A stretch of 64,000 nt of DNA from an uncultured Pseudomonadota bacterium (lineage in GTDB: Bacteria > Pseudomonadota > Gammaproteobacteria > Burkholderiales > JALYOK01): positions 248,001 through 312,000 of the forward strand of contig CADEHE010000001.1 in the NCBI GenBank assembly GCA_902826775.1. The letters are read 5' to 3'. Each line of letters opens with the position of its first letter. Position 1 is the first letter of the stretch. This document shows positions 1 to 8,673 of the stretch, piece after piece. A model generated the notes under the pieces. That model was not told where the DNA came from and did not search any database. It was given only the letters and a program-made list of their open reading frames with translations. The position numbers and the translations under genes are program-made.

Positions 1-816
1 TATACGCGCAAACAATTCGCCACGGTCGCGCTCGCCCAGCGTGTCGTGATAGTAGCCAGGCAGCACGATCTTTTCTTTGATCTGCGCGCCAAGCCGCGCG
101 AAAAACTCGTGCTGGGGGGGATGATGCACGACGAAATCGGCGCCGGAGATTAGCAGCAGCGTCGGCGTTGCAATCGCCTGCGCATCTTCCACCACCCGGC
201 GCGCGGTGTCGTACAAACCGAGCAGGATATTGACCGAGATAGCGCGCGAGATCAGCGGGTCGCTGTCGTAGGAAGCGATGCGCTGCGGATCATGTGTAAG
301 AAACTTGGCTTTGACGTAAGAATTGACGAAGAAATTGCCGCGCAACTTGTGCATCAGCGCGAGCCCGGCGCGCGCCAGCGGCACATAGAGCTTTACCTTG
401 AACGCGGGCGAGGCGAGCACCATGGCGCGAATGCGCGGCGCGTAGTCGTGCACCCACGCCGCGACCAGCACCGCGCCCACGCTCTGCGCGATGACGGTCA
501 TGTTCTCCAGCGCCACGCCCGACTGCTCGCTCACGTGGCGCATAAAGCAATCGACGTCTTTGATCGAAGCGCCCATGCTCGGGCTGAAGCCGCGCTCCCC
601 GGGCGAATGGCCGTGGCCGCGTGCGTCCCAGGCAAACATCGGCACATCGGGCAAATTGAGTTCATCGACGACGTGCTGCATGCGGCCGGAGTGTTCATGG
701 CCGCGATGAAACAGCACGATGGCTCTATCCGCCGCTTGCCCGACCGCGGGCCAATGCCGATAGGCGAGCGTTGCGCCGCCGTGGGTAGTGAACGTTAGTT
801 GCTCGTCGTTGCGCAT
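1..816 (-). CDS. alpha/beta hydrolase domain, partial (lysophospholipase-like)
   Basis: The minus-strand frame starting at the ATG ending at 816 reads as an alpha/beta hydrolase and runs off the left edge, so the C-terminus is missing. Visible landmarks are an oxyanion-type FHRGHEHSGR segment, WDARGHGRSPG, and the nucleophile elbow AQSVGA with Ser as the likely nucleophile; a late FYHDTLGERDR-like stretch (here YYHDTLGERDR) probably holds the catalytic His. The sequence resembles the N-terminal half of the betaproteobacterial bifunctional alpha/beta hydrolase/SAM methyltransferase proteins, so a methyltransferase domain may lie beyond the window. That is inference. It starts 3 nt after the stop of the CDP-alcohol phosphatidyltransferase gene, which suggests an operon for modifying a phospholipid or related lipid. 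Confidence 0.82.
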   Translation of the reverse strand, partial: MRNDEQLTFTTHGGATLAYRHWPAVGQAADRAIVLFHRGHEHSGRMQHVVDELNLPDVPMFAWDARGHGHSPGERGFSPSMGASIKDVDCFMRHVSEQSGVALENMTVIAQSVGAVLVAAWVHDYAPRIRAMVLASPAFKVKLYVPLARAGLALMHKLRGNFFVNSYVKAKFLTHDPQRIASYDSDPLISRAISVNILLGLYDTARRVVEDAQAIATPTLLLISGADFVVHHPPQHEFFARLGAQIKEKIVLPGYYHDTLGERDRGELFARI

Positions 817-819
817 TGC

Positions 820-1443
820 TTAGGATTTCATCTGCGCTGCCTGCGCTTCCGCCAGGCCACCGCGTACGCGATTGACGATGGTCAGTGCCAGCAGCACCAG
901 CAGCGTCCATTCGACCCAAGCAAACCAGCTTTGTGTCGGCACACCGATTCCCACCAGAATCCCAAGCACCCCGAACACGAAGGCTCGATCGCTTTTGCCC
1001 ATTGGACCGTCGTAGCGGCGGCTTGCCCCTGCGGCAACGCCGAGCACGCCAGCGAACTCCGTAAGACCGGCCAGGCCGATCACCAACGCCATGCTCAACG
1101 CCGACGCGCCGGCAACGAGCGTGAAGGGTGCATACAGCACAGCATCGGAGATAACGTCGGTCAACTCGTTCAAATAACCACCGAGGATCGATTGTTGTTG
1201 GTGTTCTCGCGCCAGCATACCGTCGACGGCATTCAGCGCCATGCGCAGCAGCAACCAAAGCGGCACCAGCAAAAACAGGCCGCGCTGATCAGCGTGGCGC
1301 CACAACGCCACTCCCAACACCACAGAGATCGCGCACGCCGCAAGTGTAACTTGGTTCGCCGTGACACCGGCGCTGGCGCAAGCGCGCACAAGTGGGCGCA
1401 ATAGCGCTTGGAACTTGGGTTTGAGTTGATAAATGCTGGGCAT
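820..1443 (-). CDS. CDP-alcohol phosphatidyltransferase family membrane protein
   Basis: A polytopic membrane protein with the CDP-alcohol phosphotransferase signature NAVDGMLAR followed by GGYLNELTDVISD. Family members transfer a phosphoalcohol from a CDP-alcohol at the membrane. Against the family pattern DxxDGxxAR-x8-GxxxDxxxD, the first and third Asp are Asn here, while the second and fourth are kept. The ATG at 1443 is preferred over an in-frame GTG at 1464, because a -10-like TATATT (minus strand, 1456-1461) lies between them. The gene is followed after 3 nt by the hydrolase gene, so the two are probably co-transcribed. The substrate cannot be read from the sequence. Confidence 0.85.
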   Translation of the reverse strand: MPSIYQLKPKFQALLRPLVRACASAGVTANQVTLAACAISVVLGVALWRHADQRGLFLLVPLWLLLRMALNAVDGMLAREHQQQSILGGYLNELTDVISDAVLYAPFTLVAGASALSMALVIGLAGLTEFAGVLGVAAGASRRYDGPMGKSDRAFVFGVLGILVGIGVPTQSWFAWVEWTLLVLLALTIVNRVRGGLAEAQAAQMKS

Positions 1444-1598
1444 GGTCGGAACGCAAATATACACCAGCCAGCATTACCCCAACAGTCTCAAAACAATGCC
1501 GAACCGGGCAAATATCTTGCCTAGTATCGTCATGGAATGGCGGCTTATGTGGGGGCTGCTCCACGGCGGCGCCGATGCGCGCCGAGCGAGAAGCAGTG

Positions 1599-2249
1599 TC
1601 AGTACTGTTGCGTCAGCACCATCGTGCTGCCTTCGCGCTTCATCTGCATGCGATTCAAAAAGCTCATGCCGAGCAGCACGATAGTGGGCGAACTGCCTTC
1701 GACCACGTTGGCGTCAACTTGATAGAGCGTGATCTCGCCCACCTTGACGCTATCGAGCTTGAGGCGGAAAGCGCGCGCCGTGCCGTTCGCCGTGCCGACC
1801 ATCGTGGGTTGCCCCTTCAAGTAGCGCACGCCCAGGCGCTTGGCCTCGACGGAGCTGAGCGCGACCGTAGTAGCGCCGGTATCAACGAGAAAGCGCGTGC
1901 CTGCGCCATTGATACTACCGTCGGTGACGAAGTGTCCCGAACCATCAGCGATGAGGGTAATACTGCCGCGGCCGCCAACTTTGGGCGCGCCCCCGGTAAC
2001 CGACTGCCCCAGGCCCAGCGTAACGCGCTTGCCGTCGATCTGGAATTCGGCTTTGGCGGAATCAGCGCTCAGCAGTTTGACGCCATGGTGGCTTTGGCCA
2101 GCACTCATGAGTTTGGGAGCGGCGCGATCGATTTCGACCAGCGCTTTGCCGGAGAACAATCCAACCACGTTTACGTCTGCGCTTTGAGCACTGAGCGCGG
2201 CCACCAAGCCGCAGGAAAACGCCATACAATATTGGGCGAAACGCCTCAT
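1599..2249 (-). CDS. retropepsin-like aspartic protease (clan AA), exported
   Basis: The protein begins with a signal peptide (MRRFAQYCMAFSCGLVAALS..., likely cleaved near AQSA) followed by an N-terminal part of unclear role. The C-terminal half carries a single-copy retroviral-type aspartyl protease motif, FLVDTGATTVALS, with a later hydrophobic-Gly segment IVLLGMSFLNR that matches the clan AA flap/ILG region. Such proteins act as dimers, since each chain gives one catalytic Asp. The ATG at 2249 is chosen because GGAG sits 9 nt upstream and the signal peptide then begins properly; an in-frame ATG at 2264 is possible. Its start lies 13 bp from the divergent glutamine amidotransferase gene. 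Confidence 0.82.
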   Translation of the reverse strand: MRRFAQYCMAFSCGLVAALSAQSADVNVVGLFSGKALVEIDRAAPKLMSAGQSHHGVKLLSADSAKAEFQIDGKRVTLGLGQSVTGGAPKVGGRGSITLIADGSGHFVTDGSINGAGTRFLVDTGATTVALSSVEAKRLGVRYLKGQPTMVGTANGTARAFRLKLDSVKVGEITLYQVDANVVEGSSPTIVLLGMSFLNRMQMKREGSTMVLTQQY

Positions 2250-2262
2250 ACACCGCCACTCC

Positions 2263-2967
2263 ATGAAACCCGTTGCAATCTTCCGCCACGCTCCCACCGA
2301 GGGTCCCGGCTATTTCGCCGAGTACCTCGACCGCCAGGGCATTGCCTGGAGGTTAATCGAAATCGATCAAGGCGAGCTAGTGCCCACCAAAGTTAACGAT
2401 TTTTCCGGTCTGGCGTTTATGGGCGGACCGATGAGCGTTAACGACGATCTGCCCTGGATCGCGCCGGTGTTAAACCTCATTCGGGCGGCGATAGCGGGAG
2501 ATGTCCCCACCATCGGCCATTGCTTGGGCGGACAGCTCATGGCCAAAGCCGCAGGCGGTAGCGTCGGTCCCAACCCGGTAAAAGAGATCGGCTGGGGCCA
2601 AGTCGAAGTCGCGCAGCATGCGCTAGCGCGCGAGTGGCTCGGCGGCATGCGCTCGTTCAACTCGTTTCATTGGCATGGCGAAACCTTCTCGTTGCCGCCG
2701 GACGCAACGCTGATCGCCTCCAGCACGCATTGCCGCAACCAAATCTTTGTGCTGGGACAACATCACCTGGGCATGCAGTGCCATATTGAAATGACGCCCA
2801 ATCTAATCGAATCTTGGTGCAGCAGCGGAGCCGGCGAGATCGCCGCGTGCGTAAGCCCAGCTGTGATGCAGGTCACTGCGATTAGATCTGACCTCGATCA
2901 GCGTGTCGCCGCGCTACATCTAGTGGCAGATCAGGTTTATTCGCGTTGGATTCAAGGACTACGCTAG
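2263..2967 (+). CDS. type 1 glutamine amidotransferase (GMP synthase-like)
   Basis: A 234-residue class I glutamine amidotransferase. The oxyanion strand AFMGGPMSV, the nucleophile elbow GHCLGGQ (catalytic Cys) and the His-Glu pair in MQCHIEM are all present, so glutaminase activity is plausible. No synthetase domain is fused, so the acceptor of the ammonia is unknown; many such stand-alone proteins are only annotated as GMP-synthase-like. It is divergent from the aspartic protease gene, with start codons only 13 bp apart, so upstream signals of each gene must lie inside the other's 5' end. Confidence 0.85.
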   Translation: MKPVAIFRHAPTEGPGYFAEYLDRQGIAWRLIEIDQGELVPTKVNDFSGLAFMGGPMSVNDDLPWIAPVLNLIRAAIAGDVPTIGHCLGGQLMAKAAGGSVGPNPVKEIGWGQVEVAQHALAREWLGGMRSFNSFHWHGETFSLPPDATLIASSTHCRNQIFVLGQHHLGMQCHIEMTPNLIESWCSSGAGEIAACVSPAVMQVTAIRSDLDQRVAALHLVADQVYSRWIQGLR

Positions 2968-2984
2968 CCTTCCTGCCTCTACGG

Positions 2985-3115
2985 CTGCGGGGGAAACCTG
3001 GCGGCAACCAGACTCGGTCAGGGCTGTCCGCGCGGCACTACACGCGTCGGCCGCCCGCTTACGGCTGCGGGCAACCTACACCTGTCAGCCGCCCGCTTAG
3101 GGCTGCGGGCGGCTG
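2985..3115. repeat. cluster of palindromic GC-rich repeats
   Basis: Short related units containing CGGCTGCGGG occur near 2986, 3061 and (as GGCTGCGGG) 3101. The last is a perfect hairpin: CAGCCGCCCGC at 3086-3096 and its reverse complement at 3105-3115 around an 8-nt loop. The unit at about 3050-3072 is a less perfect copy. The last hairpin overlaps the final codons and stop of the receiver-GGDEF-EAL gene. This looks like a REP-type palindromic cluster. No T-run follows on either strand, so it is not a classical terminator. Confidence 0.55.
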
Positions 3116-5262
3116 GTGGCCCGAGCAGCGAGTAGCTGAGTCGCGGCGTCGGCGCTGAGCGGCCTCGCGTAGAGGTAGCCCTGCCAAGTATTGCAGGAGT
3201 GCTCGCGCAGGAACTTGAGCTGAAATTCATTCTCCACGCCATGCGCCAGCAGATCTACTTTCATCGCGTGCGCAACGAGAATCAGCGCTTTTTGAATGGC
3301 GTGCTCTTCATCATCCGCGCGCAATTCTTGAACCAGGGAACGATCCAGTTTCACCGCGTTGACGGGCAGGCTGCGCAGATGATTGAAGGATATACCGCCA
3401 GTGCCAAAGTTGTCGATGCAAACACGCACGCCTAGTCGCGCCAGCATCTTTAAACGCTGATGCACCAAGTCGAGATCGCGCAGCAAGCGCGTCTCCGAAA
3501 TCTCGATAAGAATCTTGCTGGGGTCGAGATGTGAGCGCTGCAGAGTGCTGGCAAACCGTTGCAGGAAATCACGGCTTTGCAGTTGGCGCATCGACATATT
3601 CAACGACAGGCCGAAACCGTTGAGTCCGCTGTCGTGCCAATGTTTGATCTGTGCCAATGCCGTCGCCATGACCCATTCACCCAGCGGCACCATGAAGCGC
3701 GTGTCCTCGGCCTGAGCGATGAAGTCTTCCGCTGCCACCACGCCGCGTGTCGGGTGCTGCCACCGCAACAACGCCTCAAAGCCGACTAGCGCAGCGGTGC
3801 GCGCGTCTATTTGCGGCTGATAAAACAGCGCCAGCTCTTTGTTGGCAATCGCGCGCTCCAACTCTTGCTCCAGCCCCATGCGCACTTGATGCGTCAAGTG
3901 TTTAGTAGGCGAATAAAACACGAAGGTGTTGCGCCCCTGCGCTTTGGCGTCGTACATGGCGCGATCGGCGTTGCGAATCAGGCTGTCCGCGCCGTCGGCG
4001 TCATCCGGAAAAAAGGATATGCCGATACTGGCGCCGACGAACAACTCCTGTTTGCCAAACGTGAATGGAGTAGTCAGCGCGTCCAATAGTTTGCGCGCGG
4101 TATTGCCGGCGGCATCGCGACTGTCGAGATCGGGTAGCAGCAACAAAAATTCGTCGCCGCCCAACCGCGCCAACGTGTCACCCTCACGCGTGCAGTTCGA
4201 CAAGCGTGCCGCCACCGCCTGCAGCAGCTGGTCGCCCGCGGCATGGCCGAGCGTATCGTTGACTTGCTTGAAGCGGTCGAGATCGATGAACATGACCGCT
4301 AGGGTGCCGCGGTTGCGCTTTGCTTGCGCCAATGCCAACAGCAAGTGGTCGCGCAGCAGTAAACGGTTGGGCAGCCCAGTGAGCAAATCATGGTAAGCAC
4401 GGAAGTAGATTTGCTCTTCAGCGCGCTTGCGCGCGGTAACATCGCGCGCAAATCCGCATGAACCGATGAAATTCTTCGGGTTGACCTCGCCCTGATACAG
4501 CCCGCACGCATTGAGTTGGACCGTCAGCACTTTAGTGCGATGATCCAGCGGATCGTCTGGCTTGGTGCGCCCGACCAAGCGCAGCTCCATGTCGCTGGAG
4601 GCGCGTTTGCCGGTGCGCCGTTCGTCGAACACGCGCCGCGCGCGTTCACGATCGGCTTCATGCACCAGCGCTGAATAGTGCTTGCCGAGCAACTCGTCGC
4701 GACCAATGCCCAGCAGATTTTCGACGCGCGCATTGATGAAGGTAAAGCGCCCTTCTTGATCCAACGCGTAGACAACGTCGGGCGAGCTGTTAGCAAGGTG
4801 CAGGCACCAACTATTACTCTCCCGTGCGGCGGTCAATACGCCGCTTGGCGCCTCGCCCGCGGCGTGCCCCAACGCTTCATGCACAGTCCGGATCAATTGA
4901 TCCGGATCACAGGGCTTGCGCAAAAAATCGAACACACCGTGGCGAAACGCGGACAGCGCCGTGTCGATGCGCGAATCGCTGCTCAGCATGATGACTTTGG
5001 TCTCGGCCGCGCGCGCCGTTTCGAGTACGGCGAGCTCGTCGCCCTTCACCGCGCGCGGGTCGAGCAGCACCGCTTCAAAGCCCCCATTTTTGATGAGATC
5101 GGCAACGTTGCCTTCCGCGCTTGGCTGGCTCACTTCCACGTCGGAGAGTTCCAGCAGTTCCTTCAAGCTCGCGCGCAGACGCGCGTCCGGCTCGACCACG
5201 AGCAAGCGCCCGAGAGTGGGGCGCGGCTGATTGGTGCCGGGTCGCGGGTGCTGCGGGGACAT
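3097..5262 (-). CDS. response regulator with PAS, GGDEF and degenerate EAL domains
   Basis: A 721-residue protein: receiver domain (about 17-135; phosphoacceptor Asp in VLLDPRA, Lys in LRKP), PAS (about 150-270), GGDEF (about 285-455) and EAL (about 465-715). The GGDEF is intact (RLGGDEFLLL) and has an inhibitory RxxD site (REGD) five residues before it, so it may make c-di-GMP with product feedback. In the EAL domain the EALLRW Glu, the LNMS Asn and the KLD Lys are kept, but the DDFGTG motif is DNFGTG, the following loop is altered (GGISF for the usual YSS), and the EGVE motif reads HGVE. Phosphodiesterase activity is therefore probably lost. It starts 3 nt after the stop of the kinase gene, its likely phosphodonor. 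Confidence 0.92.
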   Translation of the reverse strand: MSPQHPRPGTNQPRPTLGRLLVVEPDARLRASLKELLELSDVEVSQPSAEGNVADLIKNGGFEAVLLDPRAVKGDELAVLETARAAETKVIMLSSDSRIDTALSAFRHGVFDFLRKPCDPDQLIRTVHEALGHAAGEAPSGVLTAARESNSWCLHLANSSPDVVYALDQEGRFTFINARVENLLGIGRDELLGKHYSALVHEADRERARRVFDERRTGKRASSDMELRLVGRTKPDDPLDHRTKVLTVQLNACGLYQGEVNPKNFIGSCGFARDVTARKRAEEQIYFRAYHDLLTGLPNRLLLRDHLLLALAQAKRNRGTLAVMFIDLDRFKQVNDTLGHAAGDQLLQAVAARLSNCTREGDTLARLGGDEFLLLLPDLDSRDAAGNTARKLLDALTTPFTFGKQELFVGASIGISFFPDDADGADSLIRNADRAMYDAKAQGRNTFVFYSPTKHLTHQVRMGLEQELERAIANKELALFYQPQIDARTAALVGFEALLRWQHPTRGVVAAEDFIAQAEDTRFMVPLGEWVMATALAQIKHWHDSGLNGFGLSLNMSMRQLQSRDFLQRFASTLQRSHLDPSKILIEISETRLLRDLDLVHQRLKMLARLGVRVCIDNFGTGGISFNHLRSLPVNAVKLDRSLVQELRADDEEHAIQKALILVAHAMKVDLLAHGVENEFQLKFLREHSCNTWQGYLYARPLSADAATQLLAARATSRPQP

Positions 5263-5265
5263 ACG

Positions 5266-7482
5266 CTAGGCGTTCGGCTGCGATTCGGTCGAGGGTTGCG
5301 GCAACAGGATTTGGAACAACGTGCCGCGAGCGGCCGTACTGTGACATTGTACGATACCGCCCATCTGCATGACCAAATTGCGCACAATGTGCAGGCCCAA
5401 GCCCGCATGCGCGCTGCCTTTTGCGCTTCGAACGGGCTGAAATAGTCTATCAAGAATGCGTTGCGGAATGCCGGGTCCGTTGTCCTTTACGATGACCTCG
5501 ACGCACAACTTGCCGTCTTCGCTCACGTAATCGCGGCGTGTCGCGACCACTACCTCCCCGCCTTTGGTCATGGCTTCGGCGGCGTTGCGCAGCAGATTGA
5601 GCAGGACTTGACGCAGCGCCGCCCGGTCGAAGTGCAATGGCGGGATCGCATGGCGCAGGTCGGTGCGCACGCTCACGCCCTTCTTAGCCCAAAGAGGGCC
5701 TTCTGCGCGGACGATGTCGAACACGGTTTCGTTGAGGTCGGCCGGGGCCTGATCCGGCGCGGCGTCCGCGAGGGGCTTTTCCGCCGCTCGAATGATGTCG
5801 GTGACGCGATCGATTTCTTCGTCGATCACAGTTAGGCTTGGGCGAGCAGCATCTTCTTGCGCTAGCTTCATGCGCAGGATCTTGACGTAATTCTTCATCA
5901 CCGCCAGCGGATTGCTGACATCGTGCGCGATACGCTGCAGCGTTTCGGTAACTGCGGGCGAGACTTCCTCAGTCGGCTCGCTCTTTGATTGCAATTGCCG
6001 CGCCACGGCAAAGCTAGCCTGCTGCGCGAAAGTCTGCAAAAGCTGCATTTGCGCTTCAATCTGCGCTGCGGCCAATTGGACCACGCCAACTACCATAACG
6101 CCGAGTTTGCGCTCATGTGCGGCAAGCGGAATGCACAGCAGCGAGTCGGCGCCGAGCAAACGCAGCAGCAGTTGGTCAACGACGTACGAATCCTGCGTCG
6201 TGGCGGCGCCGGAAACCGGCTGACCGCGCAAAAAAGCATCGCACACGATACTGACGCCGGGCGAGCACGGCAGCACGAACTCCCCCAACGTCACCAAATC
6301 GGCGCCGAGAGGCATGCCTTGCAGGCTATTGCGGCCGCTATCAAACGTGAAGAAGGTGCAGCGGCGATGGCCAAACAGGATGTGCAGCGACTTGCGCACT
6401 GCGATGAGCACGCCGTGCACGCCGCCGCCGTTGGAAAACTTCGGACGCGTGTTAGACAACAAACCCTGGCGACGCACTTGTTCGACCAGCAGCTTGTGCT
6501 TTTCCCAGTAGCGCTGGGCTTCGCTGGGCTTTTCGCCCGCCTCTGGCTCGTTCGTGGGTGCTTCGTTACCGCCAGCCCGCGCAAACGGAATGATGCGGCG
6601 CTGTTCGGCACGCAGCCCCTCCGGCCCCGCCGGGGCGCGGCGCTCGTCTGCGGGTGTAGCGCCGATATGGCGATGCAATTCCGTGAGCGCCGCGACGCGG
6701 ACGTCATCCAGCTCCTGGCCGCGCACGACCAGCAGCTCGGCGGCAGCATGGCGTTCCGTCGTAGGCAGATCGTCTTGTGCCAGCGCGTTAGCGACGCGCG
6801 CGATCTTTACTAGCGGGTGGACCGCGCGCAATCTTTCGAACGGTTCGCAGCAATACAGTAGCGCGTCGGCGAGCAGCGAATCGAGTTGCATGTTGCGCAC
6901 GATCCAGTGGCCAAGGGCTGCGCCCGCTGCGCTGAACTCTCCCGCGGGCAGAGCTTCCGTGGGATCCGCAGCGTTGCCTTCTTGATCGGTCGCGTTCGAC
7001 AGCGTGCGGTATTCGGGCAACTGAGACGCCAGCGCCAGCTCGCCCAAGCCTTGCAACAAGCCAGAGAGAAACGCTTCATCGCCGGCTGGGTAGCCGATGC
7101 GCGCCGCCAGATGCCGCGCGATGTAAGCGCGCTCCAAACTCTTGCGGCGCAGCGTCAGCTGTTCGGCCACCGGGATAGTGGCTTCGTGCGCGAACACTAA
7201 GTTGACGGCAGCGGACATTGCGAGCGTGCGCAATGCATCGACGCCCACTTCGTCGATCAAATCCGCGATGCGTGTGATGCGTCGTGCGGACGGCATATGC
7301 GCTGCCACCACATCGAGCAGTCGCGTGCACAGCGCAATATCTCTGCTGACAATTGCCTCGAGTGCTTCGCTATCCGGAAATGTTTCGCGGCACGCTTCGA
7401 TCAGCTCAAGCAGCGTATCCGGGAGCGAGGGTAGATTGAGGAGCGAGATGCTGGCGAGTTTTTTATTATTGATTTCACCCAT
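5266..7482 (-). CDS. HDOD-GAF sensor histidine kinase
   Basis: A 738-residue cytoplasmic protein without membrane segments. An HDOD domain (about 15-230) is followed by a linker, a GAF-type sensor domain (about 340-490) and a kinase core. The H-box is RIAHDVSNPLAVM (His near 520), the N-box NLLRNAAEAM, G1 DNGPGIP and G2 GLGLHIV, so all ATP-binding motifs are present. It is probably co-transcribed with the receiver-PAS-GGDEF-EAL gene 3 nt downstream, forming a two-component pair whose output is c-di-GMP. A near-consensus promoter ends right at the ATG (see 7490-7518). Confidence 0.9.
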   Translation of the reverse strand: MGEINNKKLASISLLNLPSLPDTLLELIEACRETFPDSEALEAIVSRDIALCTRLLDVVAAHMPSARRITRIADLIDEVGVDALRTLAMSAAVNLVFAHEATIPVAEQLTLRRKSLERAYIARHLAARIGYPAGDEAFLSGLLQGLGELALASQLPEYRTLSNATDQEGNAADPTEALPAGEFSAAGAALGHWIVRNMQLDSLLADALLYCCEPFERLRAVHPLVKIARVANALAQDDLPTTERHAAAELLVVRGQELDDVRVAALTELHRHIGATPADERRAPAGPEGLRAEQRRIIPFARAGGNEAPTNEPEAGEKPSEAQRYWEKHKLLVEQVRRQGLLSNTRPKFSNGGGVHGVLIAVRKSLHILFGHRRCTFFTFDSGRNSLQGMPLGADLVTLGEFVLPCSPGVSIVCDAFLRGQPVSGAATTQDSYVVDQLLLRLLGADSLLCIPLAAHERKLGVMVVGVVQLAAAQIEAQMQLLQTFAQQASFAVARQLQSKSEPTEEVSPAVTETLQRIAHDVSNPLAVMKNYVKILRMKLAQEDAARPSLTVIDEEIDRVTDIIRAAEKPLADAAPDQAPADLNETVFDIVRAEGPLWAKKGVSVRTDLRHAIPPLHFDRAALRQVLLNLLRNAAEAMTKGGEVVVATRRDYVSEDGKLCVEVIVKDNGPGIPQRILDRLFQPVRSAKGSAHAGLGLHIVRNLVMQMGGIVQCHSTAARGTLFQILLPQPSTESQPNA

Positions 7483-7489
7483 CCGTCAA

Positions 7490-7518
7490 GATATAGGTGG
7501 CGCGCGCTGCATTGTCAA
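7490..7518 (-). promoter_or_regulatory. sigma70 promoter giving a predicted leaderless mRNA
   Basis: On the minus strand, a perfect -35 TTGACA (7513-7518) is followed by a 17-bp spacer and the -10 TATATC (7490-7495). Only 7 nt separate the -10 box from the ATG of the HDOD-GAF kinase, so transcription should begin at or next to the start codon. No Shine-Dalgarno sequence is seen there. Confidence 0.6.
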
Positions 7519-7603
7519 AGCGGCGTGCGCCGCACAAGCACGGCACGAGCGCTGCCTCAAGGAAGGGCTAGTGCTGCAATTTCCCTTGCGCTTCAGGCAT
7601 CTC

Positions 7604-8089
7604 TCAATCACGGTAGTTGCCGAATTGAAGGGGAAGCTTGAAATCAGTCTTGCGAATTGCGGCAATGATTTCCTGCAGAACATCCTTCTTCGCGCTGGTC
7701 ACGCGCACCGCTTCGCCCTGGATGCTGGCCTGTGCCTTCACGCCGCTATCTTTGATGTGCTTAACGATCTTCTTCGCGGTTTCCGTGTTGACGCCGACAC
7801 GAACCGTGAGCGACTGCTTGGTTTTGTCACCGCTTATTTTCTCGATCTTGCCCAGCTCGATCGCTTTCAAATCGATGCCCCGCTTAGCGATGCGCGTGGT
7901 TAGGACGTCGCGCACTTGGCCCAACTTAAACTCATCGTCAGCGAATAAGGTCAACACATAGTCGGCTTGCTCGACGCGCGCGTCCGAGCCCTTAAAGTCG
8001 AAGCGCGCGCCAATTTCCTTGTTAGCCTGATCCACCGCGTTGCGCAGTTCCTGCTTGTCGACCTCCGAAACGATATCGAACGACGCCAT
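7604..8089 (-). CDS. YajQ-family nucleotide-binding protein
   Basis: A 161-residue YajQ (UPF0234) family protein: it opens [20 protein letters not shown], contains FDFKGSDA, and ends with the conserved [12 protein letters not shown]. Some family members bind c-di-GMP and control transcription of virulence genes; whether this one does is unknown. The start ATG at 8089 has a good GGGAGAG ribosome site 6 nt upstream, better than the in-frame ATG at 8104. It lies between the c-di-GMP signalling pair and a membrane-bound hydrolase gene that ends 21 nt upstream. Confidence 0.93.
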   Translation of the reverse strand: MASFDIVSEVDKQELRNAVDQANKEIGARFDFKGSDARVEQADYVLTLFADDEFKLGQVRDVLTTRIAKRGIDLKAIELGKIEKISGDKTKQSLTVRVGVNTETAKKIVKHIKDSGVKAQASIQGEAVRVTSAKKDVLQEIIAAIRKTDFKLPLQFGNYRD

Positions 8090-8110
8090 GCTTGTCTCTC
8101 CCAAGGATCG

Positions 8111-8650
8111 CTAGCGTGAACGGCGCCGGTCGCGCTCGGCGGCGTACGCCCACAGTACCGCGCATGGCAGCGCCAACCAAAGCAGTTCGCTGCGAATGAC
8201 GGCAGCGCCACGCTCCGAGAATATCCCCAGCCAGAACGGCGACACTTCTAGCGGCCGCCATGGCGCGAAATGCGCCTCCCAGCTAAAGGGGGCCAGCAAA
8301 GCGATGCCTTGGCCGCCGTTGGTAAACGCGTCCAACACGCCGTGGCTCGCAGTGACCGCCGCAAACAGAAGCACGTACATCCACCACTGCGCGAAGCGAT
8401 GCCGCCACTGAACGCCATACGCAAACAGTGTAACGAGCAATCCCGTCGCCAAAGCAAACACTAATGAATGCGTAACGCTACGGTGCTGCACCCACTGATG
8501 CGCCATGCCAACGCTGCGCGCCAGCATGTCGATATCCGGCAACATCGCGCAACCCGCGGCGAGCGCGTACGCCTTGCCGCTGCGCTGATACGCGGGCATA
8601 AGCCGGGCCAGCGTCAGACCGACAGCCGCGTGCGCAAATATAGTGGGCAT
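8111..8650 (-). CDS. YdjM/DUF457-type membrane-bound metal-dependent hydrolase
   Basis: A 179-residue membrane protein starting MPTIFAHAAVGLTLARL. The pattern of an early His (FAHAAVG), LPDIDMLAR, HRSVTHSLVF and HGVLDAFTNGG is typical of the YdjM/DUF457 family, in which His and Asp residues near membrane helices are thought to bind metal and act on an unknown substrate. The start at 8650 is chosen because any earlier start in this frame would run antisense through argG. No clear ribosome site is visible. It may share a transcript with the YajQ-family gene. Confidence 0.82.
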   Translation of the reverse strand: MPTIFAHAAVGLTLARLMPAYQRSGKAYALAAGCAMLPDIDMLARSVGMAHQWVQHRSVTHSLVFALATGLLVTLFAYGVQWRHRFAQWWMYVLLFAAVTASHGVLDAFTNGGQGIALLAPFSWEAHFAPWRPLEVSPFWLGIFSERGAAVIRSELLWLALPCAVLWAYAAERDRRRSR

Positions 8651-8673
8651 TAGCAGTAGGCGCCGGGACCCGG

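Noticed and set aside
3086..3115. Intrinsic terminator for the receiver-GGDEF-EAL gene
   Set aside because: Perfect stem but no T-run after it on the minus strand; kept as a repeat.
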